The position numbers and the translations under genes were made by a program. Under the pieces are notes generated by a model. That model ran no database searches and was not told where the DNA came from. It was given only the letters and a program-made list of their open reading frames with translations. A DNA stretch of 23,713 bases from Pseudomonadota bacterium. GTDB lineage: Bacteria; Myxococcota; Polyangia; Polyangiales; Polyangiaceae. How positions within the stretch are numbered: position 1 is the first letter of the stretch; each line of letters begins with the position of its first letter. The stretch lies in assembly GCA_023419055.1 (NCBI GenBank), contig JAEZYO010000585.1, forward strand, positions 1-23,713. Reading direction: 5' to 3'. Shown in pieces: positions 1 to 6,994 of this stretch.

Positions 1-149
1 GGTCCGGGAGGTCCGATCCGAACGGCGATTTTCGCGCTCGCGCTTTCTTCGGCACCTACGAGCTCAGCGTCGCGCGCGCGGGCAAAGTGAAAACCCAGAC
101 AGTGGTGCTCGAGGCCAGAAGCCGACCCGTCGTGGTTTCGCTGGACTGA
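1..149 (+). CDS. C-terminal tail of a secreted or carbohydrate-active protein (partial)
   Basis: An open frame enters from the left edge (first full codon at base 3) and ends at TGA 147-149, giving 48 visible residues. The tail reads like a small beta-sandwich: a D-x-N-G-D-F-R segment, then FFGTYELSV, a basic turn, and alternating Val residues before the final LD. Similar D-x-x-G-x-F...G-x-Y-x-v segments close many bacterial GH10 xylanases and carboxypeptidase-regulatory-like domains. That resemblance is from memory and is not proof. No catalytic residues fall in the window, so the enzyme class cannot be settled. A GH10 assignment would fit the GH5 gene 2.5 kb downstream. The reading frame itself is fairly secure; the family is a guess. 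Confidence 0.5.
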   Translation, partial: SGRSDPNGDFRARAFFGTYELSVARAGKVKTQTVVLEARSRPVVVSLD

Positions 150-166
150 GCCGTTCCAGCAGCACT

Positions 167-484
167 TCAACCAAAGCTATCTAGCGTGCTCCTCGCAAAG
201 CGAGCGAGGCGGCGCGGAGCGATCAGCCGCTCCTTGTCGGCTCGCGTCAGGCGCTTGATGGCAAGCTCGAGGCGCAAGGCGTCGCCCTTGGAAGTGCAAC
301 GCCTGACCGCGCACAGGACTAGAGGCCCTCGGCCGCGGGTGTAGCGCGCGCCCTTCCCTGCGTCGTGCTGGGCCAGGCGCGCGCGAACGTCGCGAGCGAT
401 CCCGGTGTACAGGGTTCCGTCGGAACAGCGGGCCAGGTAGACGAACCAGCGGTCCACGGCCCCTTCGGTGTGGAGCTTCGTCAC
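167..484 (-). CDS. GIY-YIG domain small nuclease-like protein (YhbQ/UPF0213 type)
   Basis: This 105-residue protein is almost entirely one GIY-YIG domain. The first motif is W13-F-V-Y-L-A-R-C, the second L25-Y-T-G-I, followed by a conserved Arg near 32 and His40. The putative metal-ligand Glu73 lies in the helix RLELAIK. Stand-alone proteins of this size belong to the YhbQ/UPF0213 group, which are DNA-structure-specific nucleases or nuclease-like proteins of uncertain cellular role. The frame stays open upstream to 796, but that extension is low-complexity Arg/Pro sequence and would overlap the oppositely oriented gene at 691. I therefore chose GTG 482-484, which has a G-rich stretch (GGGGGA) about 12 nt upstream. 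ATG 542-544 is an alternative. The gene is divergent from the 691 gene, with about 200 bp between them. Confidence 0.8.
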   Translation of the reverse strand: MTKLHTEGAVDRWFVYLARCSDGTLYTGIARDVRARLAQHDAGKGARYTRGRGPLVLCAVRRCTSKGDALRLELAIKRLTRADKERLIAPRRLARFARSTLDSFG

Positions 485-690
485 GCGCGGCGCCGTCCCC
501 CGCCATGTCGGGCGGGCCGACGCACGTTCCGGACCGCCGCGCATGCTGCGAAAAAAACCGCGCGCCGAGCGAATCGAGATCGTTTCATGGCTAACTCTTA
601 GGGGAGATGGCAGTCTCCGGCCAACTCGCCTGGAGAGTGGGCGGGCGGTGGGAGCGGAGCCGCCGAACGAACGGAACAGAAAGAAGAGCC

Positions 691-1131
691 ATGGCCTGCG
701 AAATCGTTTCGACCTCGGGAGGGGTTTTCGCCCTGTGGGGGCTGCCGACGAGGGACGACGTCGACCTCGTCGCCGGAGCGCTACGGGAAGCCGCAAACGC
801 CTGCGGACACCCGGTCGTGTACGTGACGCGGGTGCCGCCGTCGGCCCCGGTGCCGGACCGTGATACTCGCCATCACCTCGAAGCCGTCATGCCGACGGTT
901 GCGCCCTGCTTCTCGAGCTACCACGTGGTGCTCGAAGGGGTGGGCTTCGCCGCCGCGTTGAAGCGCGGGATCCTGAACAGCCTCTTTCAGCTCATCTGGC
1001 GCCAGAAGACCTTCTTCGTTCACGCCTCCGTCGACCAGATAAGCTCGAGCGTCGCGCCCGGCGCGCAGCAAGACCTCCGCACCCTGCTCGATCGAGCGTC
1101 CGAGAAGGGCCTTCTGGATCGTCAGCTGTAA
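691..1131 (+). CDS. Conserved hypothetical protein (myxobacterial type, function unknown)
   Basis: A 146-residue protein beginning MACEIV. An earlier in-frame ATG at 607 would add 28 Arg/Gly-rich residues. I prefer 691 because it has a purine-rich AGAAAGAAGAG ribosome site just upstream and the residues from there look like a folded domain. Visible structure: a beta-hairpin start (VFALWGL), an amphipathic helix over DDVDLVAGALREAANACG, a strand PVVYVTRV, a helix containing HHLEAVMPT, a hydrophobic strand/helix segment (SSYHVVLEGVGFAAALKRGIL), then a strand KTFFVHASV. There is no signal peptide or membrane span. The alternation loosely resembles STAS-like folds, but I do not recognise the family and assign no function. 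The gene is convergent with the anti-sigma-like gene, 6 bp apart. Confidence 0.7.
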   Translation: MACEIVSTSGGVFALWGLPTRDDVDLVAGALREAANACGHPVVYVTRVPPSAPVPDRDTRHHLEAVMPTVAPCFSSYHVVLEGVGFAAALKRGILNSLFQLIWRQKTFFVHASVDQISSSVAPGAQQDLRTLLDRASEKGLLDRQL

Positions 1132-1137
1132 GGGCGG

Positions 1138-2001
1138 TCATCGCCCCAGAAATTCCACGTCGTCGATCCACACGTCGAACGGGCTGTCCTCGGGGCGCAC
1201 CAAGAACTGCAAGCTGTGGAGCCTCGTCGGGTCGAGCTCCGGCCGACCGTAGCCGCGCTGCTGGAGCTCGCTCCAGGTCACGTCGAAGCGCTGCCACTTG
1301 TCGCTCAGCACGACCAGCTTGACGTGCGAGTTGAAGCAGTCCGTCTTGCAGGCGCCGTGGAGATCTTCGGGCACCACCGAGACCTCGCGCGCCGACACGT
1401 ACACTCGGCCCGGTCCCTTCGCGCGGAAGCCGAGTCCACGGTAGGCGCTCGCGTCATAGCAGTACGTCGGGAACGAGTACTCGAGTGAGCTCCCCCACTC
1501 TCGAAACTCGGGCCCTGTCCAATGCATGGCGAAGCCGTTCCCCGACTTCGACGGCTCGATCGTGAAAGGCCCGGGCCCTTTCTCGTTGCGGTCCGTCACG
1601 AGCTGCCAGAAGCCGGACCGACCGTCCCGCTTGGAGACCGCGCCGTTTCCGTCCTCGAAATCGTCGATCAAGGGCGCATGCCCCGACCCCCGCTGACGCG
1701 CGAGGCAGACCCTCGGCGCCGGGGCGACCGGAGCGCTCGCGCTCGGAGCGGCCACGCTGGGGCGAAGGGGCTCCGGGGTCGCGACCTCGACGCCGCGGCT
1801 CCGGTAAAGCATGAAGCTCGCCGCCACGAGGAGCGCCGAGATCCCTGCGGCGACACGCAGCGGAGTCACGAGACCGCGACGCTGCGCCCTCGGCTCCTCG
1901 TCGAGCCGCTTCTTGATCCGCTCCTCGAGCCCGCTCGGGGGCTGCTCGATCCGAGACGCTCGCAAAAGCTCGGCCCGCAGCGCTTCGAGTTCGTCGTTCA
2001 C
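1138..2001 (-). CDS. Membrane anti-sigma-like protein with carbohydrate-binding-like outer domain
   Basis: 287 residues in three parts. Residues 1-45 are a charged cytoplasmic region (likely the sigma-binding part), residues 47-66 one transmembrane helix, and residues 70-97 a Pro/Ala/Ser-rich stalk. Residues 108-287 form an exported beta-sandwich. That domain opens with LIDDFEDGNG and closes with TWSELQQRGYG...LDP..LHSLQFLV....FDVWIDDVEF, the strand pattern of CBM11/CIA30-like galactose-binding modules. Four Cys (181, 218, 222 and possibly 99) could form disulfides outside. There is no HxxxCxxC zinc anti-sigma motif, so the anti-sigma role is inferred from position. Its GTG start (1999-2001) overlaps the TGA of the ECF sigma gene by 4 bp (GTGA), which indicates translational coupling. 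The likely role is to hold the sigma factor at the membrane until the outer domain senses a polysaccharide or wall ligand. Confidence 0.82.
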   Translation of the reverse strand: MNDELEALRAELLRASRIEQPPSGLEERIKKRLDEEPRAQRRGLVTPLRVAAGISALLVAASFMLYRSRGVEVATPEPLRPSVAAPSASAPVAPAPRVCLARQRGSGHAPLIDDFEDGNGAVSKRDGRSGFWQLVTDRNEKGPGPFTIEPSKSGNGFAMHWTGPEFREWGSSLEYSFPTYCYDASAYRGLGFRAKGPGRVYVSAREVSVVPEDLHGACKTDCFNSHVKLVVLSDKWQRFDVTWSELQQRGYGRPELDPTRLHSLQFLVRPEDSPFDVWIDDVEFLGR

Positions 2002-2513
2002 CTTGCACCTCGGCGCGCTGCCAGACGTTTGAGAGTAGCGTCGAACTCCGAACGCGCGGTGCGCAGGCGCGACGCCACGGTGCCAGTCGGGATCTCGAGA
2101 GCGGCCGCGACTTCCGGCGCGGTAAGACCTTCGAGCTCCACCAGCACGAAAACGGCTCTTTGAGGCTCCGGCAAGCGCTCCAAGAAGGCGTCCAGGTCGG
2201 CTCGCGCGCGGCGAAGCTCCGCGATTTCGTCGGGAGCCTCACCGCCGGGCAGCGCCGAGGACAGCTCTTCGTGCGGAGGACGGCGTCGATAGCGCTTCCT
2301 CCTATCGGAGGCCATGCGCACCGCCGTGCCGATCAGGAACGACCGCTCGGAGCTCAGGGGGACGTGATCGAGACGGCGAGAGAGCACCAGAAAGACCTCT
2401 TGAGCGAGCTCGTCGGCGTCCGCGGCGTCGACGCCTGCCCGGCGGAGAACCCTCCAAACGACGGGTAAGTGGAGGCGAAGCGCTGCTGTCAGCCGATCTT
2501 CAGCGCGGGGCAT
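1998..2513 (-). CDS. ECF-type RNA polymerase sigma factor (sigma-70 family)
   Basis: A 171-residue protein with the two ECF domains. Sigma region 2 spans about residues 10-75 and contains DADELAQEVFLVLSRRL and the basic stretch DRRKRYRRR. Sigma region 4 spans about 105-165, with LPEPQRAVFVLVELEGLTAPEVAAALEIPTGTVASRLRTAR as its helix-turn-helix. The reading frame stays open for another 1.4 kb upstream, but only as the antisense of the GH5 gene. The ATG at 2511-2513 gives a normal ECF length. The gene is divergent from the GH5 cellulase (162 bp between starts) and overlaps the anti-sigma-like gene downstream by 4 bp. The pair is therefore a classic sigma/anti-sigma operon, probably autoregulated from the shared intergenic region. 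Confidence 0.92.
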   Translation of the reverse strand: MPRAEDRLTAALRLHLPVVWRVLRRAGVDAADADELAQEVFLVLSRRLDHVPLSSERSFLIGTAVRMASDRRKRYRRRPPHEELSSALPGGEAPDEIAELRRARADLDAFLERLPEPQRAVFVLVELEGLTAPEVAAALEIPTGTVASRLRTARSEFDATLKRLAARRGAR

Positions 2514-2675
2514 GGGCACGAGAACGAGGGTCCGGCTGCTTTGAACGCCTGGCCGAACATCCTGGACGCGCACCATACCCCATGGATGGCGCTCATGACC
2601 GCGACCGATCGCTCGAAAGAAGCCGGCGGGTTCTTTTCCCGATCGATGACCGCACCTCTTACCATCGACCACGAA

Positions 2676-4370
2676 ATGAAAAGCTCGCTCCGGTCCGGCG
2701 CCCTGGTCGGTTCGCTCTGGCTCGCTGCCTGCGGCGGAACCACGAGCCCGCAGAGCCCAGATCGCGTCGGCTCGTCGGGAGAGGGCTTCATTCGTCGATC
2801 GGGGACCTCCCTCGTCGACGAGAAGGGCGCCACCGTGCTTTTGCGCGGGGTCGCTTTCGGCAACAACGTTTGGAGCAACCCGTCCGCTCCGAACCCGAAT
2901 CACCACGCGGAGCGCGACTTCGAGCGCATCGCGAGCTGGGGCATGAACGCGGTCCGCTTCTGCCTCAACTACCGCCTCTTCGAGGACGACGAGACACCCT
3001 ACGAGTACAAGCAGTCCGGCTGGGACTGGGTCGATCAGAACGTGGCGTGGGCGAAGGCGCACGGCGTTCGCCTGATTCTGAACCTGCACGTACCCCAGGG
3101 TGGATTTCAGTCGAACGGCGAAGGCAGCGCGCTCTGGTCGAACGCCGAGAACCAGAACCGCTTCGTCGCGCTGTGGCGTGCCATCGCGGAGCGCTACGCC
3201 GATGAACCCACCGTCGCCGGCTACGACCTGCTCAACGAGCCGCGCCCCACCACATCGCGCTCGCAGTGGCGCGAGCTCGCGACACGGGCGACCAGCGCCG
3301 TTCGAGAGGTGGACGAGCGGCACCTCATCTTCGTCGAGCGCACGAACTCCGTCGGCGACGACTGGGGTAACGACTCGGAGATGAACTTCTTCCTCGTGCC
3401 CGACGACAACGTCGTCTACGAGTTCCACTTCTACGAGCCGTTCGAATACACGCACCAGTTCGCGAGCTGGGTCATGCGCGGGGAAGGCGGAAAGTACCCG
3501 GACGAAAGCCTGATTTCGAGCGCCGGGCTCGGCTTTTACCTCTGGAGCTACGAGCCTGCTCCGCCCCCGTACCTCGTCGCGGGCGACTCGGACTGGATGC
3601 TCTACGAGAGCCAGCCGTACAAGATCGTCGATCCGAAGATCAAAGCCATCGGGGTGACGTTGATGTCGGAGCTCAACTCCGGCACCGCATGGTTCGACGA
3701 CGTCACGGTGAAGGAGTACGACGAGGCCGGCAAGCTCGTCGGGACCATCTACGAGTCCGATCTCGAGAACCTCGACGGCTGGTACTTCTGGAAAGCCGGG
3801 AGCTCCGGCAGCGCCGCCGTCAGCAGCGAGGCGCACAGCGGAGCCGCGTCGCTCTCGATCTCGGGCACCGATCACGACGCGAGCCTCTCCGGCACCTGGC
3901 GCTTCGTGCCCAAGCCCGGGCACTCTTACAGCGTGAGCGTCTGGATGAAGGGGAAAGGCGTGGGCAAGGAGTCACGCCCCGACCCGCGCGGCTCCTGGAC
4001 GCAGGTCACGCGGGCGCTCGCGCGTCTCGACTATTTCACGGCGCAGGGCAGCGTCCTTTCCCGTAACAAGGGGTCGCTCGAGGCGTCGCTCGGCGCCTAC
4101 GCCGCCTGGGGAAAGAAGCACGATGTGCCGCTCTATCTCGGCGAATTCGGCTTGATGCACCAGTGCTTCGAGAACGAGCGCGGTGGCTCGGCGTGGGTCT
4201 CGGACGTGCTCGATATCACACGAGACCTCGGGCTGAACTTTACGTATCACACCTACCACGAGGTCAATTTCGGCATCTTCCTGAGCGAGGCGTCCACGAC
4301 CTTGCCGGAGGAGAGCGCCATGAATCGCGACCTGGTCTCGATCTTCGAGCGCAAGCTCCTCGCACAGTAA
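2676..4370 (+). CDS. GH5-family cellulase lipoprotein with an inserted jelly-roll-like domain
   Basis: 564 residues from ATG 2676. The N-terminus is a lipoprotein signal with lipobox L-A-A-C (Cys19) followed by a Ser/Gly/Pro linker, so the enzyme is probably tethered to the outer membrane. GH5 barrel landmarks are GMNAVRFCLNYRLF, then YDLLNEP with acid/base Glu188, then EFHFYEPFEYTHQ with His251, then YLGEFG with nucleophile Glu490. Ordinary GH5 domains are near 300 residues. Here about 170 residues (276-446) separate the His/Tyr strand from the nucleophile strand. That insert contains WFDDVTV, LDGWYFW, AHSGAASLSI and YSVSVWMKGKG, typical strands of CBM4/9-like jelly rolls. The expected activity is endo-beta-1,4-glucanase or a related glucanase/mannanase. 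The frame is open back to 2469, but the signal peptide fixes the likely start. No strong ribosome site is visible. Confidence 0.9.
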   Translation: MKSSLRSGALVGSLWLAACGGTTSPQSPDRVGSSGEGFIRRSGTSLVDEKGATVLLRGVAFGNNVWSNPSAPNPNHHAERDFERIASWGMNAVRFCLNYRLFEDDETPYEYKQSGWDWVDQNVAWAKAHGVRLILNLHVPQGGFQSNGEGSALWSNAENQNRFVALWRAIAERYADEPTVAGYDLLNEPRPTTSRSQWRELATRATSAVREVDERHLIFVERTNSVGDDWGNDSEMNFFLVPDDNVVYEFHFYEPFEYTHQFASWVMRGEGGKYPDESLISSAGLGFYLWSYEPAPPPYLVAGDSDWMLYESQPYKIVDPKIKAIGVTLMSELNSGTAWFDDVTVKEYDEAGKLVGTIYESDLENLDGWYFWKAGSSGSAAVSSEAHSGAASLSISGTDHDASLSGTWRFVPKPGHSYSVSVWMKGKGVGKESRPDPRGSWTQVTRALARLDYFTAQGSVLSRNKGSLEASLGAYAAWGKKHDVPLYLGEFGLMHQCFENERGGSAWVSDVLDITRDLGLNFTYHTYHEVNFGIFLSEASTTLPEESAMNRDLVSIFERKLLAQ

Positions 4371-4379
4371 CCCACCTCG

Positions 4380-4406
4380 GCCGGCAGCATTTTTCCCGCA
4401 GCCGGC
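4380..4406 (+). terminator. Hairpin after the GH5 gene, candidate terminator
   Basis: Arms GCCGGCAGC (4380-4388) and GCAGCCGGC (4398-4406) pair at 8 of 9 positions around a 9-nt loop ATTTTTCCC. The hairpin begins 10 nt after the GH5 stop codon. No clear T-tract follows, so it may be Rho-assisted or simply stabilise the 3' end. Confidence 0.45.
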
Positions 4407-4519
4407 GTCCGAGCCCGTCCGCTTGCCCGGCCGCCGGGACGCGAGCTAGAAGTGGTGCTCCGACCGCCATTTCGTTGAATGGCAACACCGGAAGTGCGTC
4501 CAAAGCACGGAGAACCATC

Positions 4520-5080
4520 ATGAAGCTTCACGGAATCTTGCTCGGCATGTTCGTTGGGATCTTGGGAACCGTCGCCTGCGGTGACGACGGCGACGATGAC
4601 GACGGCGGTGGGTCGGGCGGCTCTGCGGGCTCCACCGGCGGCACCTCCAGCAGCGGCGGCAAGGGCGGCTCGTCCTCGACGGGCGGTAAAGGCGGTTCGT
4701 CCTCGACGGGCGGCTCTGCAGGCTCGAGCGGCGGCACCTCCAGCAGCGGCGGCACCTCCAGCGGCGGAAGCGGCGGAACCGACCTTTGTGATCCCACGAT
4801 GGGCATGGGTCCGGACAGCACCTGTCAGGAAGAGATCGACTGTTTCGAGGCCGAATGCGGCAGCGAGGCTGACGAGTGCTTCGGTGCGGGTTGGTCGGAA
4901 GGCGATTTGAGTGGAGGCGCCTGTGGCTCGCTCTTCAGTTGCGTGAACGATTGCGACTGCGACGACTTCGAGTGCGCGCTGGGCTGTTTCGGAACCGCCG
5001 ACGAGGCCTGTGCTACCTGCCTCGCGACGTTGGAACCTTGCTCGACGGCTTGCGAGGACGCAGGCGCGTCCTGCGAGTAA
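4520..5080 (+). CDS. Cys-rich lipoprotein with Gly/Ser repeat linker
   Basis: 186 residues from ATG 4520, with a good ribosome site GGAGA ending 6 nt upstream. A hydrophobic signal ends in GTVAC with Cys20 as the lipid-attachment candidate (Thr at -3 is unusual). An acidic stretch (GDDGDDDD) and a roughly 60-residue Gly/Ser/Thr linker follow. The C-terminal part of about 100 residues holds 16 Cys, including CVNDCDCDDFECALGCF and CATCL, an even number that suggests disulfide bonding outside the cytoplasm. Lipoproteins of this plan are common in Polyangia genomes and their function is unknown to me. It lies 149 bp after the GH5 gene on the same strand, so it could be co-transcribed if the hairpin between them is leaky. 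It may be a surface or cell-contact protein. Confidence 0.85.
   Translation: MKLHGILLGMFVGILGTVACGDDGDDDDGGGSGGSAGSTGGTSSSGGKGGSSSTGGKGGSSSTGGSAGSSGGTSSSGGTSSGGSGGTDLCDPTMGMGPDSTCQEEIDCFEAECGSEADECFGAGWSEGDLSGGACGSLFSCVNDCDCDDFECALGCFGTADEACATCLATLEPCSTACEDAGASCE
4658..4711 (+). repeat. Two 27-bp tandem units inside the lipoprotein linker
   Basis: Units 4658-4684 and 4685-4711 differ at 3 of 27 positions, all third codon positions, so both encode GKGGSSSTG. The surrounding linker DNA (about 4612-4780) repeats related GGC/AGC blocks. Such in-frame repeats can change copy number and so linker length. Confidence 0.75.
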
Positions 5081-5101
5081 CCGGACGACGAACACGCGAC
5101 A

Positions 5102-5135
5102 CCGGGCCACGCCGGAAATCCTCGTCGTGGCCCGG
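5102..5135. terminator. Perfect 10-bp stem between convergent genes, candidate bidirectional terminator
   Basis: CCGGGCCACG at 5102-5111 and CGTGGCCCGG at 5126-5135 are exact reverse complements around a 14-nt loop. The stem sits in the 73-bp gap between the stops of the Cys-rich lipoprotein (+) and the receiver gene (-). There is no T-tract on either side. The position suggests a shared transcription end. Confidence 0.5.
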
Positions 5136-5153
5136 GAGATCGCCCGGCGACTT

Positions 5154-5549
5154 TCACTCGCCGAGGATCTTCGTCACCTTGCCGAGGAGCTCGTCCACCT
5201 TGAACGGCTTGGTCAGGTAGTGACGGGCGCCGGCCTGAATGCCCTGCACCACGTCGGCCGGGCGCGTCTTGCCCGTGAGGAAGATGATGGGCACTGACCT
5301 CAGCGCCGGGGTCTCCCGCACGCGACGCGCGACCTGCAAGCCGTCGATCTTCGGCATCATCACGTCGAAGATGAAGAGGTTCGGCGCTGTCTTTCGCGCC
5401 AAAAATAGCGCGGCCTCGCCGTCCTTCGCGTGCTCGACGGCGTAACGCTGACCCAGGACTTTCAAGAGCATCTTCGCGATCGCCTCGTCGTCTTCGGCGA
5501 CCAGAATCCGACGCTGCGGCTTGGGTTGGGTCTGAGCTTGCCCGGACAC
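5154..5549 (-). CDS. Stand-alone response regulator receiver (CheY-like)
   Basis: 131 residues forming a single receiver domain with no output domain. The acidic pocket is D20-D21, the phospho-acceptor D62 lies in FIFDVMMP, the switch Thr is T92 in FLTGKTRP, and the conserved Lys is K114 in YLTKPFK. The frame is open back to a GTG at 5636, but the extra 29 residues do not resemble receiver sequence and lack a ribosome site. The GTG at 5547-5549 has GAGGAAA and GGAAG just upstream, so I prefer it. No histidine kinase is adjacent, so it is an orphan. Myxobacteria carry many such single-domain receivers, acting as phosphate shuttles or in motility and polarity circuits. The specific partner cannot be seen here. 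Confidence 0.9.
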   Translation of the reverse strand: MSGQAQTQPKPQRRILVAEDDEAIAKMLLKVLGQRYAVEHAKDGEAALFLARKTAPNLFIFDVMMPKIDGLQVARRVRETPALRSVPIIFLTGKTRPADVVQGIQAGARHYLTKPFKVDELLGKVTKILGE

Positions 5550-5974
5550 GGCTTCCAATTGTTTCCTCGCGAGCGCGCACTCGCAAGCGGATCGCACAAG
5601 AATTCTGCGGTGAGCGACGGTCTCCCCTTCTCCCACTTCGACGCAGAACGCGCTCTATCGGCGCAGAAGACACCATCTCCGCGCCTCCGCCGTCGTCCCT
5701 GGCCGAGACCGCGAACGAGTGCCGAGCGTTCGCCGGCATCAATCACCCATAGGAGTGATTACTCTCCACCGGTCGCCGGCCGAGTCGAAGAGAGCGAGCT
5801 CTCGAGTTGCCTTGCTACGGCCGATTTCTCGAAGGTTTCACGGCGGTGAATGCAGGTGTCTTTCGCGGCCTGGAGGTCGCGAGCGGCTTCACTTCGAGAC
5901 AACCGACGAGCCGCGGTCCGCGCTAAGCTTGGCGTCGGTCGCATCGAGCGGTAGCCCGACGATCGGTCGAAGCC
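5550..5974. other. Intergenic region of about 425 bp, no gene seen
   Basis: I find no convincing coding frame here; the open frames crossing it are low-complexity Arg/Ser runs. It should hold the promoter of the receiver gene (leftward) and of the 328-aa gene (rightward). The only structured element I see is the imperfect palindrome at 5741-5760. Confidence 0.5.
5741..5760. promoter_or_regulatory. Imperfect 20-bp palindrome, possible operator
   Basis: AATCACCCATAGGAGTGATT has perfect 6-bp outer arms (AATCAC/GTGATT) and matches its own reverse complement at 16 of 20 positions. It lies about 215 bp before the 328-aa gene. It is noticeably AT-richer than its surroundings, but no specific binding protein is suggested. 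Confidence 0.3.
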
Positions 5975-6961
5975 ATGGACGAAGAGGTCCCGCAAGGCAG
6001 CGAACGGTGGATCGAAGGCCGGCAGCGCGTCTACTACGACGGCTACTGGATCAAAGCGTACGCGGTGCCCGGGGACACGCTGCTCGCGAAAAAGCGCCTC
6101 ATCGAGGCGCTCACCCGGCGGCTCTTCAATCACGTGGAGCACGGCCTCAACGTCCCCGGTTCGAGGCTCGACGAGGCGCGCCGCGCCTTCGAGGGCGAGA
6201 CCGACCCCCAGCGGCGCCGGGTGAAGGCTGCCATGCTCGCAGGCGCGCTCTTCAACCGCGCGACCGACGTCTTCACCAAGCTGGTGGAGCTTCAGGCGCT
6301 CGGCGTGGTGATCCACTCCGACAACGCGCTCATGCGCGAGTGCGGCCAGCATCTGCAGGAGGCGCTCGCGCTCGGCAAGGTGGTCCTTCACCGCAGCGGC
6401 GAAGAAGGCATCGACGAGCTCTGGGGTGAACCTTTCAAGGCCTTCGCCTTCCCCATCGAGGAGTTCTACAAGAGCCGCTACTTGAAGATCGCGATGACGA
6501 TGCGCGCGATCGACCGCATCGCGGAGGACATGAAACTCACGCTTGCCTCGCACTCCGCCTTCGCCGGACTCGCCGATCTCCTGGATCGCTTCGCGTGCGC
6601 GGCAAAACTGAAGAGCGAAACGCTCCGCACCGACGCCGACGTCTTCGAGGTCTGGACGTCCTTCGTGGTGAGCACCGAGGCCCTGCAAGCGTTTCGACCC
6701 TCCCTCCCCGAAAACCCGGCGCCCGGCCTGAAGCACTGGGTGCAAGAGGGGGTCGACCTCATCAAGCGCGGGTGCGAGCTCGTGACCTGGATGGCGCGCG
6801 CCCGTGTGCCCATGCCGAAGAGCACCCGCGAGTTCCTCGAGCGCTGTCACGCCCACGCCGCGCGCGTGCACCTGGCGGAAAACCCCGGGCACGAGCTCGA
6901 GCTCCTGCGCGCGGAGCAGGCACCTCGACCGGTCAGCCCCGCGCCCAGCGCCACCGCGTGA
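5975..6961 (+). CDS. Conserved hypothetical protein, mostly helical, function unknown
   Basis: 328 residues with no signal peptide, membrane span or motif I recognise. The N-terminus has an aromatic beta-hairpin-like stretch (RVYYDGYWIKAYAVPG). Nearly everything after residue 35 looks alpha-helical, with amphipathic segments such as LLAKKRLIEALTRRLF, AMLAGALFNRATDVFTKLVELQALG and LKIAMTMRAIDRIAEDMKL. The tail (from about 310) is Pro/Ala/Ser-rich and probably disordered. Third-position G/C is high throughout and the frame is uninterrupted, so I trust it as a gene although the ribosome site before ATG 5975 is weak (GTCGAAG). It stands alone between the receiver gene and the convergent 69-aa gene. 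I assign no function. Confidence 0.75.
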   Translation: MDEEVPQGSERWIEGRQRVYYDGYWIKAYAVPGDTLLAKKRLIEALTRRLFNHVEHGLNVPGSRLDEARRAFEGETDPQRRRVKAAMLAGALFNRATDVFTKLVELQALGVVIHSDNALMRECGQHLQEALALGKVVLHRSGEEGIDELWGEPFKAFAFPIEEFYKSRYLKIAMTMRAIDRIAEDMKLTLASHSAFAGLADLLDRFACAAKLKSETLRTDADVFEVWTSFVVSTEALQAFRPSLPENPAPGLKHWVQEGVDLIKRGCELVTWMARARVPMPKSTREFLERCHAHAARVHLAENPGHELELLRAEQAPRPVSPAPSATA

Positions 6962-6966
6962 GGCCC

Positions 6967-6994
6967 GAGGCGCGTCAGCCGAGGCACGTCAGCC
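6967..6994 (+). repeat. Tandem 14-bp direct repeat at a convergent gene end
   Basis: GAGGCGCGTCAGCC is followed immediately by GAGGCACGTCAGCC (one mismatch). The second copy overlaps the stop codon of the minus-strand 69-aa gene. Probably a local duplication. Confidence 0.6.

Noticed and set aside
485..796. N-terminal extension of the GIY-YIG protein
   Set aside because: Basic low-complexity residues, overlap with the opposing gene at 691, and unlike the short known family members.
2514..3923. Long open frame extending the sigma factor gene upstream on the minus strand
   Set aside because: It is antisense to the GH5 gene, low-complexity in Val/Arg/Asp, and a normal ECF length starts at 2513.
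4380..4519. Possible small RNA or short gene between GH5 and the lipoprotein
   Set aside because: Apart from one hairpin and the ribosome site I see no promoter-terminator pair or short open frame with a good start.
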